Assembly (NCBI RefSeq): GCF_014648095.1
Contig: NZ_BMQL01000025.1
Location: forward strand, 4,756 to 68,755
Length of the DNA: 64,000 nt
From: Deinococcus ruber
Lineage (GTDB): Bacteria; Deinococcota; Deinococci; Deinococcales; Deinococcaceae
Direction: 5' to 3'
A program made the position numbers and the translations under genes. The notes beneath the pieces were generated by a model. It was not told where the DNA came from and ran no database searches. It saw only the letters and a list, made by a program, of their open reading frames with translations. Shown here in pieces: positions 47,736 to 56,985 of this stretch (position 1 is its first letter; each line of letters opens with the position of its first letter).

Positions 47736-49214
47736 ATGCCAATTCACGCAGGTCAACTTCTGATGGTCGATCTTCCCGGCCCGGTGCTCGACGCCGACAG
47801 CGCCCAATATCTGAAAGAGCATCATATCGGCGCGGTGTGCCTGTTCGGCAAGAATGTGCAGGACGAACGGCAGCTCCGGGCGCTGTGCCGCGATCTGGGG
47901 GCCGTGCTGGGCGAACACGCCCTGATTGCCATCGACCACGAGGGCGGGGCCATCGTCCGTATGAAGTTCTGGCCGGTGCCGCCCAGCGCCATGAGCCTTG
48001 GAGCCGCCGACGACGTGCAGCTGACCCGCAGCGTCCACGCCGCCAACGCCCGGCAACTTCGTTCGGTGGGCATCAACTGGAATTTCGCGCCCGATATGGA
48101 TGTCAATGTCGAGAGTGCCAACCCGGTCATCGGCGTGCGGGCCTTTGGCGAGGGTGTGGACCTGGTGACGCGCCACGCGCTCGCTGCCAGTGAAGGGCTG
48201 TCGAGTGAAGCGGTCGCTGCCTGCGTGAAGCACTTTCCCGGTCACGGCGACACGCACCTCGACAGTCATCTGGCCCTGCCCCGCGTCGACAAGCCGCTGA
48301 GCGAGCTGGAAGCCACCGAGTTCGCGCCGTTCCGTGCCGCTGCCGCCGCCCAGGTGCCCGCCTTCATGACCGCCCACATCATCTATCCGGCGCTCGATTC
48401 ACAGCACCCCGCCACGCTCAGCCGCGCCGCTCTGACCGGACTGCTGCGCAAAGAGTGGCAGTACGAGGGCGTCATCATCACCGACAGCATGGGCATGCGG
48501 GCCATCGACGACAACTATGGGCGCGGCCCAGCAGCGGTGCAGGCACTGGCTGCCGGAGCCGATATGGTGATGGCGCTGGGTCGCCGCGAAGCCCAGCTCG
48601 CCACCCTCGAAAGCGTGTCGGAGGCGCTGGCAGACGGCACGCTGGAAGCAGAACAGATGACGCGCAGTCTGGAGCGTCTGCATCTGCTGGCACAGCGGTT
48701 TCCGGCGACCACCCACCCAGATGCCCGGCTGGACACCGACGCCGCGCTGTATTCCGAGGCCTGGACACGCGGCCTGTGTACCGTGCGCGGCGCAGTGCCC
48801 CCGCCTTCAGGCCAGCCGATCACGGTGATCGCGCCGCGTGAGGAAGCCCGCCAAAACGTGAGCGAGGCTGGGCTGCCCGCCCGCGACCTCGCTCGCCGGA
48901 TGCATGCCCATTTCGAGGTCGAGTTGATCGAATACGACGACCCGGCACACCTCGACTGGCCCGCTCTGAGTGCAGACCTGAAAGCAGCAGGTCGCCTGAG
49001 CGTGCTGGCGACCACCGGGCGGCACCGTCAGCCTGCCCTGCGAGCTGCACGGCCCGACCTGCACCTGTGTCTGTACAACGCCTACAGCGTGCTGGACGTG
49101 GACGCGCCCGCGCTGGTCAGCTTTGGCGCGGCTCCGGCAGCCCTGGACGCGGTGATGGGCTGGCTGCGCGGCGAAGTGCAGGCGGGCGGCACCTTACCCT
49201 TTACCCTGGAGTGA
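47736..49214 (+). CDS. Beta-N-acetylhexosaminidase, GH3 family (NagZ-like)
   Basis: 492 aa from ATG 47736 with CGGAGGG upstream. The GH3 barrel shows the NagZ hallmark KHFPGHGDT (near residue 164), whose His acts as general acid/base. The nucleophile Asp is in IITDSMGM (near 248). A C-terminal sandwich domain follows from about 340. No signal peptide, so it probably works in the cytoplasm on imported GlcNAc-MurNAc or chitobiose-like units. It is divergent from the aminosugar transporter operon with a shared operator-like repeat. Confidence 0.92.
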   Translation: MPIHAGQLLMVDLPGPVLDADSAQYLKEHHIGAVCLFGKNVQDERQLRALCRDLGAVLGEHALIAIDHEGGAIVRMKFWPVPPSAMSLGAADDVQLTRSVHAANARQLRSVGINWNFAPDMDVNVESANPVIGVRAFGEGVDLVTRHALAASEGLSSEAVAACVKHFPGHGDTHLDSHLALPRVDKPLSELEATEFAPFRAAAAAQVPAFMTAHIIYPALDSQHPATLSRAALTGLLRKEWQYEGVIITDSMGMRAIDDNYGRGPAAVQALAAGADMVMALGRREAQLATLESVSEALADGTLEAEQMTRSLERLHLLAQRFPATTHPDARLDTDAALYSEAWTRGLCTVRGAVPPPSGQPITVIAPREEARQNVSEAGLPARDLARRMHAHFEVELIEYDDPAHLDWPALSADLKAAGRLSVLATTGRHRQPALRAARPDLHLCLYNAYSVLDVDAPALVSFGAAPAALDAVMGWLRGEVQAGGTLPFTLE

Positions 49215-49338
49215 TAGTCTTCTGGCTCCAGTCGTTCAGGAGACGAAGATGCGCTTTCTATACACGTAAGAGCGATTACCCCCATCAACCCCTGTGATTC
49301 AATCGCAAACCGCTGGTTCTCTTCGCTATCATCGGCGT

Positions 49339-50334
49339 ATGACTTCCTCGCGGTGGCGTGGGCTGGCCTGCTGGTTCATGCTGCTGACGACGGGCTGTAC
49401 GCCGGTGCTGCTCACGGCGTCGCCGTCTGTCGCCGTTCAGGGGGCACTCACGCCCCGCCCAGAGGGCAGCCCCGACATCCTGATGATCACGTTTTCCGGA
49501 CGGTGCCCTTGCTTCAACGTGCCGGGCGATAACGTCGATTACCTGACGTCACGCGGCACCTCCGACGACCTTGCCGCCGTGTTCAGGGCGCGGGGCCTGA
49601 GCGTGCTGATCGTCGGCGCATCGGGCCACCTGACCGCGCATGTGCCGCTGGCTGTTCACAACGAGCAACTGGGGAGCGGCGTAACCGTTGCGCCGCCGCA
49701 GGACGGATTTGTCCAGATGGAAGCGCGGCTCGTGGCGGCTCAGCGAGACTGGATCGCGGGGCGCAGCAACCCGACCCGCATCGTGCTGGTGGGGCATTCG
49801 CATGGTGTGGTCTGGACGCACGCGCTGGCCCGCGCACACCCCGATATTCCTGTCAGCGCCCTGATCGATCTGGACGGCATCTGCGATCTCTGGGAACTCG
49901 ACAACCGCCGACTGATTCAGGACTACGTGAAGCAACTCGGACGCAGTCCCTGGCCGTTCGACCTGTCCAATTCGTGCAACTCGGTGCGCGTCGGAACGCT
50001 GCGCTACGATCTCAAAGATGTGGTCTATCCCAACGTCGTGCTGAATGTGGAAATTCAGACGCAGCCGCTGGTCGTGTTGCCCGGCGGCGGCACCGATCTG
50101 AATTTTCCCTTTGACCGTCTGGCGAACATCCGGCCCGACGGGTCACGCTCCGGCATCCAGACGCGCCGGTTCAGCAGCGAAACCCACACCAGCGTCACCC
50201 TGCCGGGCCAGCCAGCCCTGATGGCGGTCAAGACCATGCTGAGTCCTTGGCTCGACGCGTGGCAGGCGGGATTGGAGCGGCCTGCGTGTGCCGCGCAGGA
50301 TGGCGGCTGTTCCACGGCGACCACCGCGCCCTGA
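49339..50334 (+). CDS. Alpha/beta-hydrolase-like lipoprotein
   Basis: 331 aa. The N-terminus is a lipoprotein signal with lipobox LTTGC (Cys about residue 20). The core has a nucleophile elbow GHSHG near residue 155 (IVLVGHSHGVVWT), followed by an LIDLDG strand that can hold the acid, and a His in ETHTSVT near 290. A CPC pair near residue 56 is unusual. It resembles lipase or esterase folds, but no close family is recognised. ATG 49339 places the signal peptide at the true start. Confidence 0.72.
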   Translation: MTSSRWRGLACWFMLLTTGCTPVLLTASPSVAVQGALTPRPEGSPDILMITFSGRCPCFNVPGDNVDYLTSRGTSDDLAAVFRARGLSVLIVGASGHLTAHVPLAVHNEQLGSGVTVAPPQDGFVQMEARLVAAQRDWIAGRSNPTRIVLVGHSHGVVWTHALARAHPDIPVSALIDLDGICDLWELDNRRLIQDYVKQLGRSPWPFDLSNSCNSVRVGTLRYDLKDVVYPNVVLNVEIQTQPLVVLPGGGTDLNFPFDRLANIRPDGSRSGIQTRRFSSETHTSVTLPGQPALMAVKTMLSPWLDAWQAGLERPACAAQDGGCSTATTAP

Positions 50335-50481
50335 ATGTGGCGTGCTGGTGCGCCTTTTTCAGCGCCACCTCATAGGAAGGCCAGGAAGGGGCCTGCGCCA
50401 AGTTCTGAGGGTTACAGCAGGGGGAAAACGAACAGAAGAAATCGAAGCTGGCGAGTGCTCACCGACCTCGATGAATCTTTT

Positions 50482-50509
50482 ATTCGAACTAATATAGATT
50501 AGTGGGAAT
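50482..50509. terminator. AT-rich hairpin between convergent genes
   Basis: ACTAAT-ATAG-ATTAGT (50488-50503) is a perfect inverted repeat. It is extended by ATTC and GAAT (50482-50485 and 50506-50509) past a two-base mismatch. It lies between the stops of two converging genes and may end transcription from both sides, though no T-run follows. Confidence 0.35.
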
Positions 50510-50550
50510 TACCCGTATTGTGTCAGTTTCTCTGTTCATCAGCCAGATGC

Positions 50551-51198
50551 TCAGAAGGTCGTGGTACGCGGCACCTCAAAGAAGGCGGCTGGCAGGGTGC
50601 TGCGGGCGCGGTCGAGCCTGAAATCTCCGGACAGCCAGTACGGCAGCTGCTCGCGCACATTGGTGTAGAGCTGCCCGATTCCGTCTTTCTGAGTTTCTGC
50701 CAGCACCGCGTTCCAGCCCTGGTGCAGCGTCAGATCATAGCGGGTGTTCACGCCGTTGCAGCGCCCCAGTACGGTGGCGTTGCCGCTGCTGTACAGCCAG
50801 CGCACCACGCGGGTCGGGTCTTTGGGGGCGTCGGCCTGAAGCAGTGGCCCGACGGTGCGGTTCAGCGCCTGGCTGTACAGCAGGATCGTTTCGGTCTGGT
50901 AGACCTTGATCGGCTGCGAGGGTTTGACGCCGTCGCACGCCTCGAACGCCTTCAGATGCAGCGGCTGGTTGTCTGGGATATTCAGAAAGAACTGCCCGTT
51001 TTTGAGTGCGCCGCGCCCTGAAACCGAGGCCTGCGTGAAGCTGGCAAACAGCACATACACGCCGTCGCTGCTACCCATCAGCCGCTGCACATCCTGCGGA
51101 TTGCCGAGCGTGCCCCGGATACCGATGGCGAGTGCCGAACTATAAGTAAGGGCAGCACTCGATAAACCTATGAAAACGCAAAGAGAACGAACGTTCAT
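50551..51198 (-). CDS. Exported protein of unknown function
   Basis: 215 aa with a signal peptide (residues 1-24, ending SSALA). The mature part is beta-rich with three cysteines, two of which (CDG near 88 and CNG near 148) could pair. It starts GIRGTLGNPQDVQRL. No family is recognised. No Shine-Dalgarno is visible upstream of ATG 51198; instead ACAGCA and TGCTGT (51199-51204 and 51218-51223) could fold over the start, which may affect its translation. It is probably envelope-located. Confidence 0.65.
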   Translation of the reverse strand: MNVRSLCVFIGLSSAALTYSSALAIGIRGTLGNPQDVQRLMGSSDGVYVLFASFTQASVSGRGALKNGQFFLNIPDNQPLHLKAFEACDGVKPSQPIKVYQTETILLYSQALNRTVGPLLQADAPKDPTRVVRWLYSSGNATVLGRCNGVNTRYDLTLHQGWNAVLAETQKDGIGQLYTNVREQLPYWLSGDFRLDRARSTLPAAFFEVPRTTTF

Positions 51199-51472
51199 AC
51201 AGCAGATCAGAACACGCTGCTGTCAACTCACTGTAAGGCGTAGATGAAGATGCTGTTTTTATCTCATTTGACGGGAAAATGAAGTCAAGAGTGTTGAATC
51301 GTCTAAAAAGCAGAAAACTATATAGATAACTCCGCTTGTCTCTGTCTCAGTCCGGCAAAGGCCGACCGGCGACCATATGGAGGCACGCCCATTCCCGAAC
51401 GCGCTACACTGATGTGAGCGTTCACATTTCCAGCGATGTTGCTCAGGCCCGCTCCCTGCCCAGGAGGTATGT
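51199..51472. other. Divergent intergenic region with lac-type operator
   Basis: 274 bases between an exported-protein gene (leftward) and a dehydrogenase gene (rightward). The left half (51225-51350) is AT-rich without clear boxes. The right half carries TACACT (51405-51410) and the palindrome at 51412-51427. No extra gene is seen. Confidence 0.4.
51405..51427 (+). promoter_or_regulatory. -10 box and LacI-type operator of the dehydrogenase gene
   Basis: TACACT (51405-51410) is a plausible -10 box. Next to it ATGTGAGCGTTCACAT (51412-51427) has perfect six-base arms around GCGT and closely resembles the ideal lac operator core TGTGAGCGCTCACA. It would cover the transcription start, so repression by a LacI-family protein is likely. 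No such regulator gene is present in the window. Confidence 0.6.
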
Positions 51473-52576
51473 GTGACCATTCCAGCCGAATCTTTTCCCC
51501 CGACGACCGATTCTCAATCAACCGACGAGCAGGCCACCGCTCTGCCCACGATGGCTGCGGCGATCATGCGGGGGGCACACCACATCGAATACGGACGGAT
51601 CGCCAGGCCGGTGGTGCTGCCGGGCCACGTGCTGATCAGGGTACAGGCCAACAGTGTCTGCGGCTCCGATCTGCACTACTGGCATGAGGGCCGGATCGGC
51701 TCTGCCGTCGTCGCCACCGCCTTTACCCCCGGACACGAATTCGCAGGCGTTGTCGCGGAAGGCAGCGGCGATCCCTTTGGACTGCCCGACGGCACATTGG
51801 TCGCAGTCGATCCGGCCCAGCCCTGCGGTCACTGTTATTGGTGTCATCAGGGCAACCATCATCTGTGCCCCAACATGACGTTTGTGGGAGCGCCGCCCGT
51901 GCCCGGGGCGATGGCCGAGTTCATCGCGGTGCCGTTCTCCAGCGTTCATCCGGTACCAGCGGACTTCACGGCAACTCAGGCGGCGCTGCTGGAACCGCTG
52001 GGCGTAGCAATGCACGCGCTGGACCTCGCAAAAATGCGGCCAGGAACGCACCTGGCGATTCTGGGTGCGGGCACCATCGGGCTGTACGTGCTCATGCTGG
52101 CGCAGATCAGCGGAGCGCTGAGCACGGCGGTGATCGAGCCGCTGGCGTATCGCCGTCAGAAAGCGCTGGAACTGGGAGCCACCCAGGTCTTTGAAGATGT
52201 GGCGAGCTATCAGGCGTCGGTGCGGGACACTCCGGCACGTGGGGCCGACGTGGTGATCGAGGCGACGACCAGCCCGCTGGGGCCGCGCCACGCCACAGAG
52301 GCAGTACGGATCGGCGGAAAGGTGGTGCTGGTGGGCATTCCCGACGGCGATGAATTCTCGCTGACAGGCTCGCTGGTGCGCCGCAAGGGGCTGACCATCA
52401 AACTCTCGCGGCGGATGGGCGATATCTATCCACGCGCCATCGAGTTCGTGCAGAGCGGGCGCATCGATGTCAACGCCATCGTGACGCACACTCTGCCGCT
52501 GTCTCAGGTTCGGCAGGCGTTCGAGATGCTGGCCGACTATCAGGACGACGCCATTAAGGTGGTGCTGGAACCCTGA
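51473..52576 (+). CDS. Zinc-dependent MDR alcohol/polyol dehydrogenase
   Basis: 367 aa from GTG 51473 with CAGGAGG upstream. It is like sorbitol and threonine dehydrogenases. Catalytic zinc ligands are the Cys in VCGSDLHYW (near residue 63) and His-Glu in PGHEFAG (near 87). The structural zinc has four Cys in CGHCYWCHQGNHHLC (near 122). The NAD-binding loop is ILGAGTIGLYV near 195, with Glu soon after, favouring NAD over NADP. It probably oxidises a sugar alcohol or sugar, and the lac-like operator upstream agrees with carbohydrate induction. Confidence 0.9.
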   Translation: MTIPAESFPPTTDSQSTDEQATALPTMAAAIMRGAHHIEYGRIARPVVLPGHVLIRVQANSVCGSDLHYWHEGRIGSAVVATAFTPGHEFAGVVAEGSGDPFGLPDGTLVAVDPAQPCGHCYWCHQGNHHLCPNMTFVGAPPVPGAMAEFIAVPFSSVHPVPADFTATQAALLEPLGVAMHALDLAKMRPGTHLAILGAGTIGLYVLMLAQISGALSTAVIEPLAYRRQKALELGATQVFEDVASYQASVRDTPARGADVVIEATTSPLGPRHATEAVRIGGKVVLVGIPDGDEFSLTGSLVRRKGLTIKLSRRMGDIYPRAIEFVQSGRIDVNAIVTHTLPLSQVRQAFEMLADYQDDAIKVVLEP

Positions 52577-52674
52577 GATTCGCTGGATTACGGGGCCTTT
52601 CCGGTAAGTTGGGAACGGCTCTTCTTTCCTCTCCGTCTTCCTGTAGGTGTAAGCATCCGGCAGACGTTTTCTTA

Positions 52675-55600
52675 TCAGTTCGAAAAATGATCAGAGAGGC
52701 TGTCAAGCCGTTGCCTTGCTCGACTCAACTCCTGTTTCAGAACAACGGCGAGTGCTTCAGCATGCTCTGATCCGACCATATTGGCATGATTTCCGCCGAC
52801 GGTTTTGACATCTACCGGTCTGCGCGTCACGTCTTCCCAGGTGAATAGTGGCTCGATCAGCCAGCGATCCCTGGCCTTCAGGAGCACAACAGGGGCTTGC
52901 AGAGGTGCGGCATGATACCGGGCGGCGGCCTGTAAACTGGCCTGTACAGACGCCGCAGACCAGGCAGGTACGTCGCCGGGAGTCGTCATGGATTGGTGGC
53001 GTTTCCAGCGTCTGACCACCGAGCGCCCTGCTGTCCGAAGTCGCCTGAGGTTCTTTCTCGTATACTCACGAGGCTGTTGCCATGCAGCACGTAACTCGTC
53101 GCTGCCTGCGCGATACAGTGCCTGTAGCCATAGAAAAGGTGACACTTGTTGAGGTCTGGGTGTGTAGGTGTCGAGCAGCATCACCAGCCCTACCGTCTCC
53201 CCTGCCTGTTGGAGTTGCCGTGCCAGTTCGTAAGCGATCAGACCTCCGAAAGAGTGACCGCACAGAAAGTATGGTCCGTGCGGCTGCACCTGCCGGAGGG
53301 CAGGCAAGTAGCTGTCGGCGAGGGCGACCACACTTTGAACAGGTGTGATCTGTTTATTCGTTCCGGGTGCATCCAGTCCGTACACGGGTTGCTCAGGCGC
53401 CATTGCCGCCGCCAGTTCGCGAATGGAAGCGATCTGTCCACCGATACCTGGAATACAGAAGAGAGGGAGTTCTGAACCCCCTGGTTGAAGCGGTATCACC
53501 TGTGGCGGCAGGGGCACGGCTTCCGGCTCCAGATGCCGGGTCAAAGCTGCCACCGTCGGTTCCTGAAATAGGGCTGTGAGTGGGATTCTGACTCCAAAGG
53601 CAGATTCGATCTGTGCCATCAGGCGAGCGGCCAGCAGTGAGTGTCCGCCCAGATTGAAGAAGTTGTCGTGGAGGCCAATCGACTCAGGCGGGACTTCTAG
53701 GAGTGCTCCCCAGAGCGCCGCCACCTGCAGTTCGAGCGGAGTGCGTGCGGGGGCTGCGGAGCGGGGTGCCTCTGGCAGGGATGTGGATAAGCGTTCACGG
53801 TCAAGTTTTCCACTGGCTGTCAATGGCAACTCATCCAGGAAGACCATGCGGGCGGGGATCAATGGAGCAGTGACTCGCTCTGCCAGGTACCTCCGCAATT
53901 CAGCCGCGCCGAGTGGTGGCTGTGCTGTCATGTAGGCGATCAGTTCTGCTTCTTCATCCTGGCTGAGCGTGACGGCGCAACTCCGAATCTGTGGATGTCC
54001 AAGCAGTACGGATTCGACGTCTTCGAGTTCGATGCGTACGCCCCGAATCTTGACCTGTCTGTCAAGGCGACCCAATATTCTGAGCATGCCATCAGGCAGA
54101 AAGACGGCGCGGTCACCACTGCGGTAGACCCGACCTGCATCGCCTGGGCTATCGAGAAAGCGCTCAGCAGTAAGGTGCGGCTGTCTGTGGTAGCCCCGTG
54201 CAAGACCGTGTCCCCCAATCAGCAACTCTCCAGCTAAACCGGGCGGAAGAACACGCAGATGAGCGTCCACCACATAGACCTGTGTGCCTCTTAGAGGTTG
54301 CCCTACAGGCACGAATCCATCTTCGTTCTGGGGCCTGACCTCGGTCCAGGTCGCATCGGCCGTCACTTCGGTCGAGCCATACAGATTGAGCAGCCTGGCC
54401 TGCGGAAAGTTGCGATAGAACTGCGACGCAAGGTCGGCGGTCAGTGTTTCGCCACTCGAACTCCAGAGCATCAGTCGGGGCAACTGATGCTGAGTCGGCC
54501 CAGTGTTCAGCAGCGCCCGGAGCAGACTCGGGACCAGGACGATGCGCGTCACTTCTTCCCGTCCGAGCAGTTCCAACAGGGCTGGGGGATCTCTGACCAC
54601 CTCGTCGGGAACAATGATCAGAGGAATGCCTGCCAGCAGAGGGCCAAACACCTCCCACACACTATCCACGAAGCCGAGGGAGGTTTTCTGACAGCACACC
54701 TCTCCCTGTGAGAACGGGTACGTTTCCCACATCCAACGTAGGCGGTGGACAACGCCCCGGTGGACCCCGAGCACTCCTTTGGGCTGTCCTGTACTTCCAG
54801 AAGTGTACAGCACGTTTGCCAGTTGTTCAGGGCTACAAAGCAGGTCGAGATTCTCGCCCGCCTCGCTTTCAGTGCTGTGCGCCGCATGATCGAGATAGAT
54901 GACTGGCACGGGGGAGTCTGTCAGCTGAGGCCGCAAATCATGGGTGCTCAGCACGACCAAGGGAGCCGCGTGTGCCAACACTTCCCGGAGACGGGCTGCT
55001 GGTTGTGCCGGATCGAGGGGCAGATACGCACCGCCTGCCTTCAGAACGGCCAGCAAGGCGATGATGGCCCTGGGAGAGCGTGATAGATATACGGCTACCA
55101 CTGTCTCTGAACCGACACCGAGCTGTCGCAGTTGCCGTGCTAATTGGTTAGCGGCCGTGTTGAGTTCGCCGTAACGTAGGGTTTGATTTTTGAAACGCAG
55201 CGCAGTGTGCTGAGGAATAAGACGTACCTGGGCTTCAAAAAGGCCATGAATCGTCTCGTTTGGTGCGGGTGTGCGTTCTCCTCTCCAGCACTGAAGCAGT
55301 TGAAGCTCGTTCGGTGACACAAACGGAAGTTCGCCTATTTCTTGGTCCGGATCCACGACCACGGCTTCCAGGAGCCGAACGAAGCGGGACAGGAGCTGCT
55401 CGATGCTAGAGCGTTTAAACAGCGCGGTACTGTATTCCAGCGTCAGCCGTTCCTCACCTGGTAACTCAGTCACCGTGCAGCTCAGATCGAATTGTGCGCC
55501 TTCACGATCGAACTCCAGATACGATAGCTCCAGATTTTTGATCTGCTGGCGGGGCATCGGGACATTGATGTGGTTGAACATCACCTGCACCAGCGGCGAG

Positions 55601-56970
55601 CGGCTCAGGTCACGCGACGGCTGAAGATCAGCCACCAGTTGAGCGAACGGCATGTCCTGATGAGCGAACGCTTCAATCGCGACCTTGCGAACTCGGGCAA
55701 GTGCAGTGCGAAAACTCGGTTGACCGCTCAGATCAGTCCGCATGACCAGGGTATTCACGAAGACCCCGATCAGCCGTTCGATACCCGGTGTTTGTCTGCC
55801 TGCGACAGGCGTTCCGACAGCGATGTCGTCAGTGCCGCTCCAACGCATCAGCAGCACCTTAAAGACGGTGAGCAGCAGCATGAAGAGTGTGGCGTCGTGT
55901 TGGCGTGCCAGGTTTCGCAGCCTAGCGATCAGCGGGGCGGGCAGCACGTAAGAAACGCTTGCTCCGGTGAAGCCCATGAGCGCTGGACGTGGAAGATCAA
56001 TAGGGAGGGCCAAGGGTGCCAATTGTCGAAGCTGGGATCGCCAATACGCACGCAGTTCTTCGAGTCCGTCGCCCTGAAGCCATTCACGCTGCCACGCTGC
56101 ATAATCACGGTACTGCACCGGGAGAGGAGGAAGCACAGGCTGTTGCCCGTTCAGGCCCGCCTCATAGCCTGTTATGAACTCTTCTAACAGCACGCTGAGT
56201 GACCAAGCATCGGAATTCAGATGTGGCAAATCAAGCAGCAGGAGATGATGTTCCTTATCCAGGTGGAACAGAGTAGCTCGGAAAACCGGTCCGAACCGGA
56301 AGTCAAAGGGCCGAGCGATCAAGCTGCGGATCTGCCTTCTGGCTTCCTCGTCCTGCCGTACTGACGGTACCGTTGTCAGGTCAATGCGCTCCAGATGAAA
56401 TTCCGGTGCCAGCACACGCTGCCGTAGCTGCCCGTCCTCCTGTTCGAAGGTTGTCCTGAGTGCTTCATGTCTCTCGACAATCGCGCGGAGACTGGCTTCA
56501 GCGTTCTTGACCGACAGTGTTCCGCGGAGGCGGGCCGTTCCAACAACGCTGTAAGCAGTTCCACCCGAGTCAAGTTGGTGGAGCAGCCACATGCGTTCTT
56601 GAGATAGTGAAGGGGGTGAGAGGAGAGAGTGCGGCCTCTTCTGTACTGCTTTCAGATCCAGACTATCAGGGTGGCCCAGAGCCGTCTTTACTCTGGCGGC
56701 CATGCCTGTCAGCGTGGGAGTCGTAAAGAGTTCTGCCAGGGGTATCCGCACCCGGTATCGCTCTTGTATACGCGCGGCCACCCTCACCACGCCAAGCGAA
56801 TCACCACCGAGTTCGAAGAAGTGATCGGACGGTCTTACACCGGATCGTCCCAGGACTTCCTGCCAGATCAGGGCGATTTCTGTCTCCAATGCCGAAGCAG
56901 GAACAGACGACGCATGTTCGGCCGGAAGATCATCAAGGTGGCTAATACCGATAATGCGCATGCGGTGCAT
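52675..56970 (-). CDS. Non-ribosomal peptide synthetase, T-C-A-T-TE
   Basis: 1431 aa. PCP1 has Ser58 in LGGDSLGVV. The condensation domain (about 115-540) has PHLNSDA at residues 249-255 in place of HHxxxDG; the catalytic second His (250) and Asp (254) remain. The adenylation domain (about 570-1070) has LYTSGSTGQPKG and ends with the A10 lysine in TASGKLD. The specificity residues read in order V D W V S S L A D K, one change from the beta-alanine code. PCP2 carries LGGHSLLAA. A thioesterase with GHSFGG (near 1240) ends the protein. The fatty acyl-AMP ligase gene upstream would load PCP1, so the product is inferred to be an N-acyl-beta-alanine or a close relative. ATG 56970 is close to AGGAGG; ATG 56961 is the alternative. 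Confidence 0.92.
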   Translation of the reverse strand: MHRMRIIGISHLDDLPAEHASSVPASALETEIALIWQEVLGRSGVRPSDHFFELGGDSLGVVRVAARIQERYRVRIPLAELFTTPTLTGMAARVKTALGHPDSLDLKAVQKRPHSLLSPPSLSQERMWLLHQLDSGGTAYSVVGTARLRGTLSVKNAEASLRAIVERHEALRTTFEQEDGQLRQRVLAPEFHLERIDLTTVPSVRQDEEARRQIRSLIARPFDFRFGPVFRATLFHLDKEHHLLLLDLPHLNSDAWSLSVLLEEFITGYEAGLNGQQPVLPPLPVQYRDYAAWQREWLQGDGLEELRAYWRSQLRQLAPLALPIDLPRPALMGFTGASVSYVLPAPLIARLRNLARQHDATLFMLLLTVFKVLLMRWSGTDDIAVGTPVAGRQTPGIERLIGVFVNTLVMRTDLSGQPSFRTALARVRKVAIEAFAHQDMPFAQLVADLQPSRDLSRSPLVQVMFNHINVPMPRQQIKNLELSYLEFDREGAQFDLSCTVTELPGEERLTLEYSTALFKRSSIEQLLSRFVRLLEAVVVDPDQEIGELPFVSPNELQLLQCWRGERTPAPNETIHGLFEAQVRLIPQHTALRFKNQTLRYGELNTAANQLARQLRQLGVGSETVVAVYLSRSPRAIIALLAVLKAGGAYLPLDPAQPAARLREVLAHAAPLVVLSTHDLRPQLTDSPVPVIYLDHAAHSTESEAGENLDLLCSPEQLANVLYTSGSTGQPKGVLGVHRGVVHRLRWMWETYPFSQGEVCCQKTSLGFVDSVWEVFGPLLAGIPLIIVPDEVVRDPPALLELLGREEVTRIVLVPSLLRALLNTGPTQHQLPRLMLWSSSGETLTADLASQFYRNFPQARLLNLYGSTEVTADATWTEVRPQNEDGFVPVGQPLRGTQVYVVDAHLRVLPPGLAGELLIGGHGLARGYHRQPHLTAERFLDSPGDAGRVYRSGDRAVFLPDGMLRILGRLDRQVKIRGVRIELEDVESVLLGHPQIRSCAVTLSQDEEAELIAYMTAQPPLGAAELRRYLAERVTAPLIPARMVFLDELPLTASGKLDRERLSTSLPEAPRSAAPARTPLELQVAALWGALLEVPPESIGLHDNFFNLGGHSLLAARLMAQIESAFGVRIPLTALFQEPTVAALTRHLEPEAVPLPPQVIPLQPGGSELPLFCIPGIGGQIASIRELAAAMAPEQPVYGLDAPGTNKQITPVQSVVALADSYLPALRQVQPHGPYFLCGHSFGGLIAYELARQLQQAGETVGLVMLLDTYTPRPQQVSPFLWLQALYRAGSDELRAAWQQPREYTRKNLRRLRTAGRSVVRRWKRHQSMTTPGDVPAWSAASVQASLQAAARYHAAPLQAPVVLLKARDRWLIEPLFTWEDVTRRPVDVKTVGGNHANMVGSEHAEALAVVLKQELSRARQRLDSLSDHFSN

Positions 56971-56985
56971 GTCCTCCTGTCGCCC

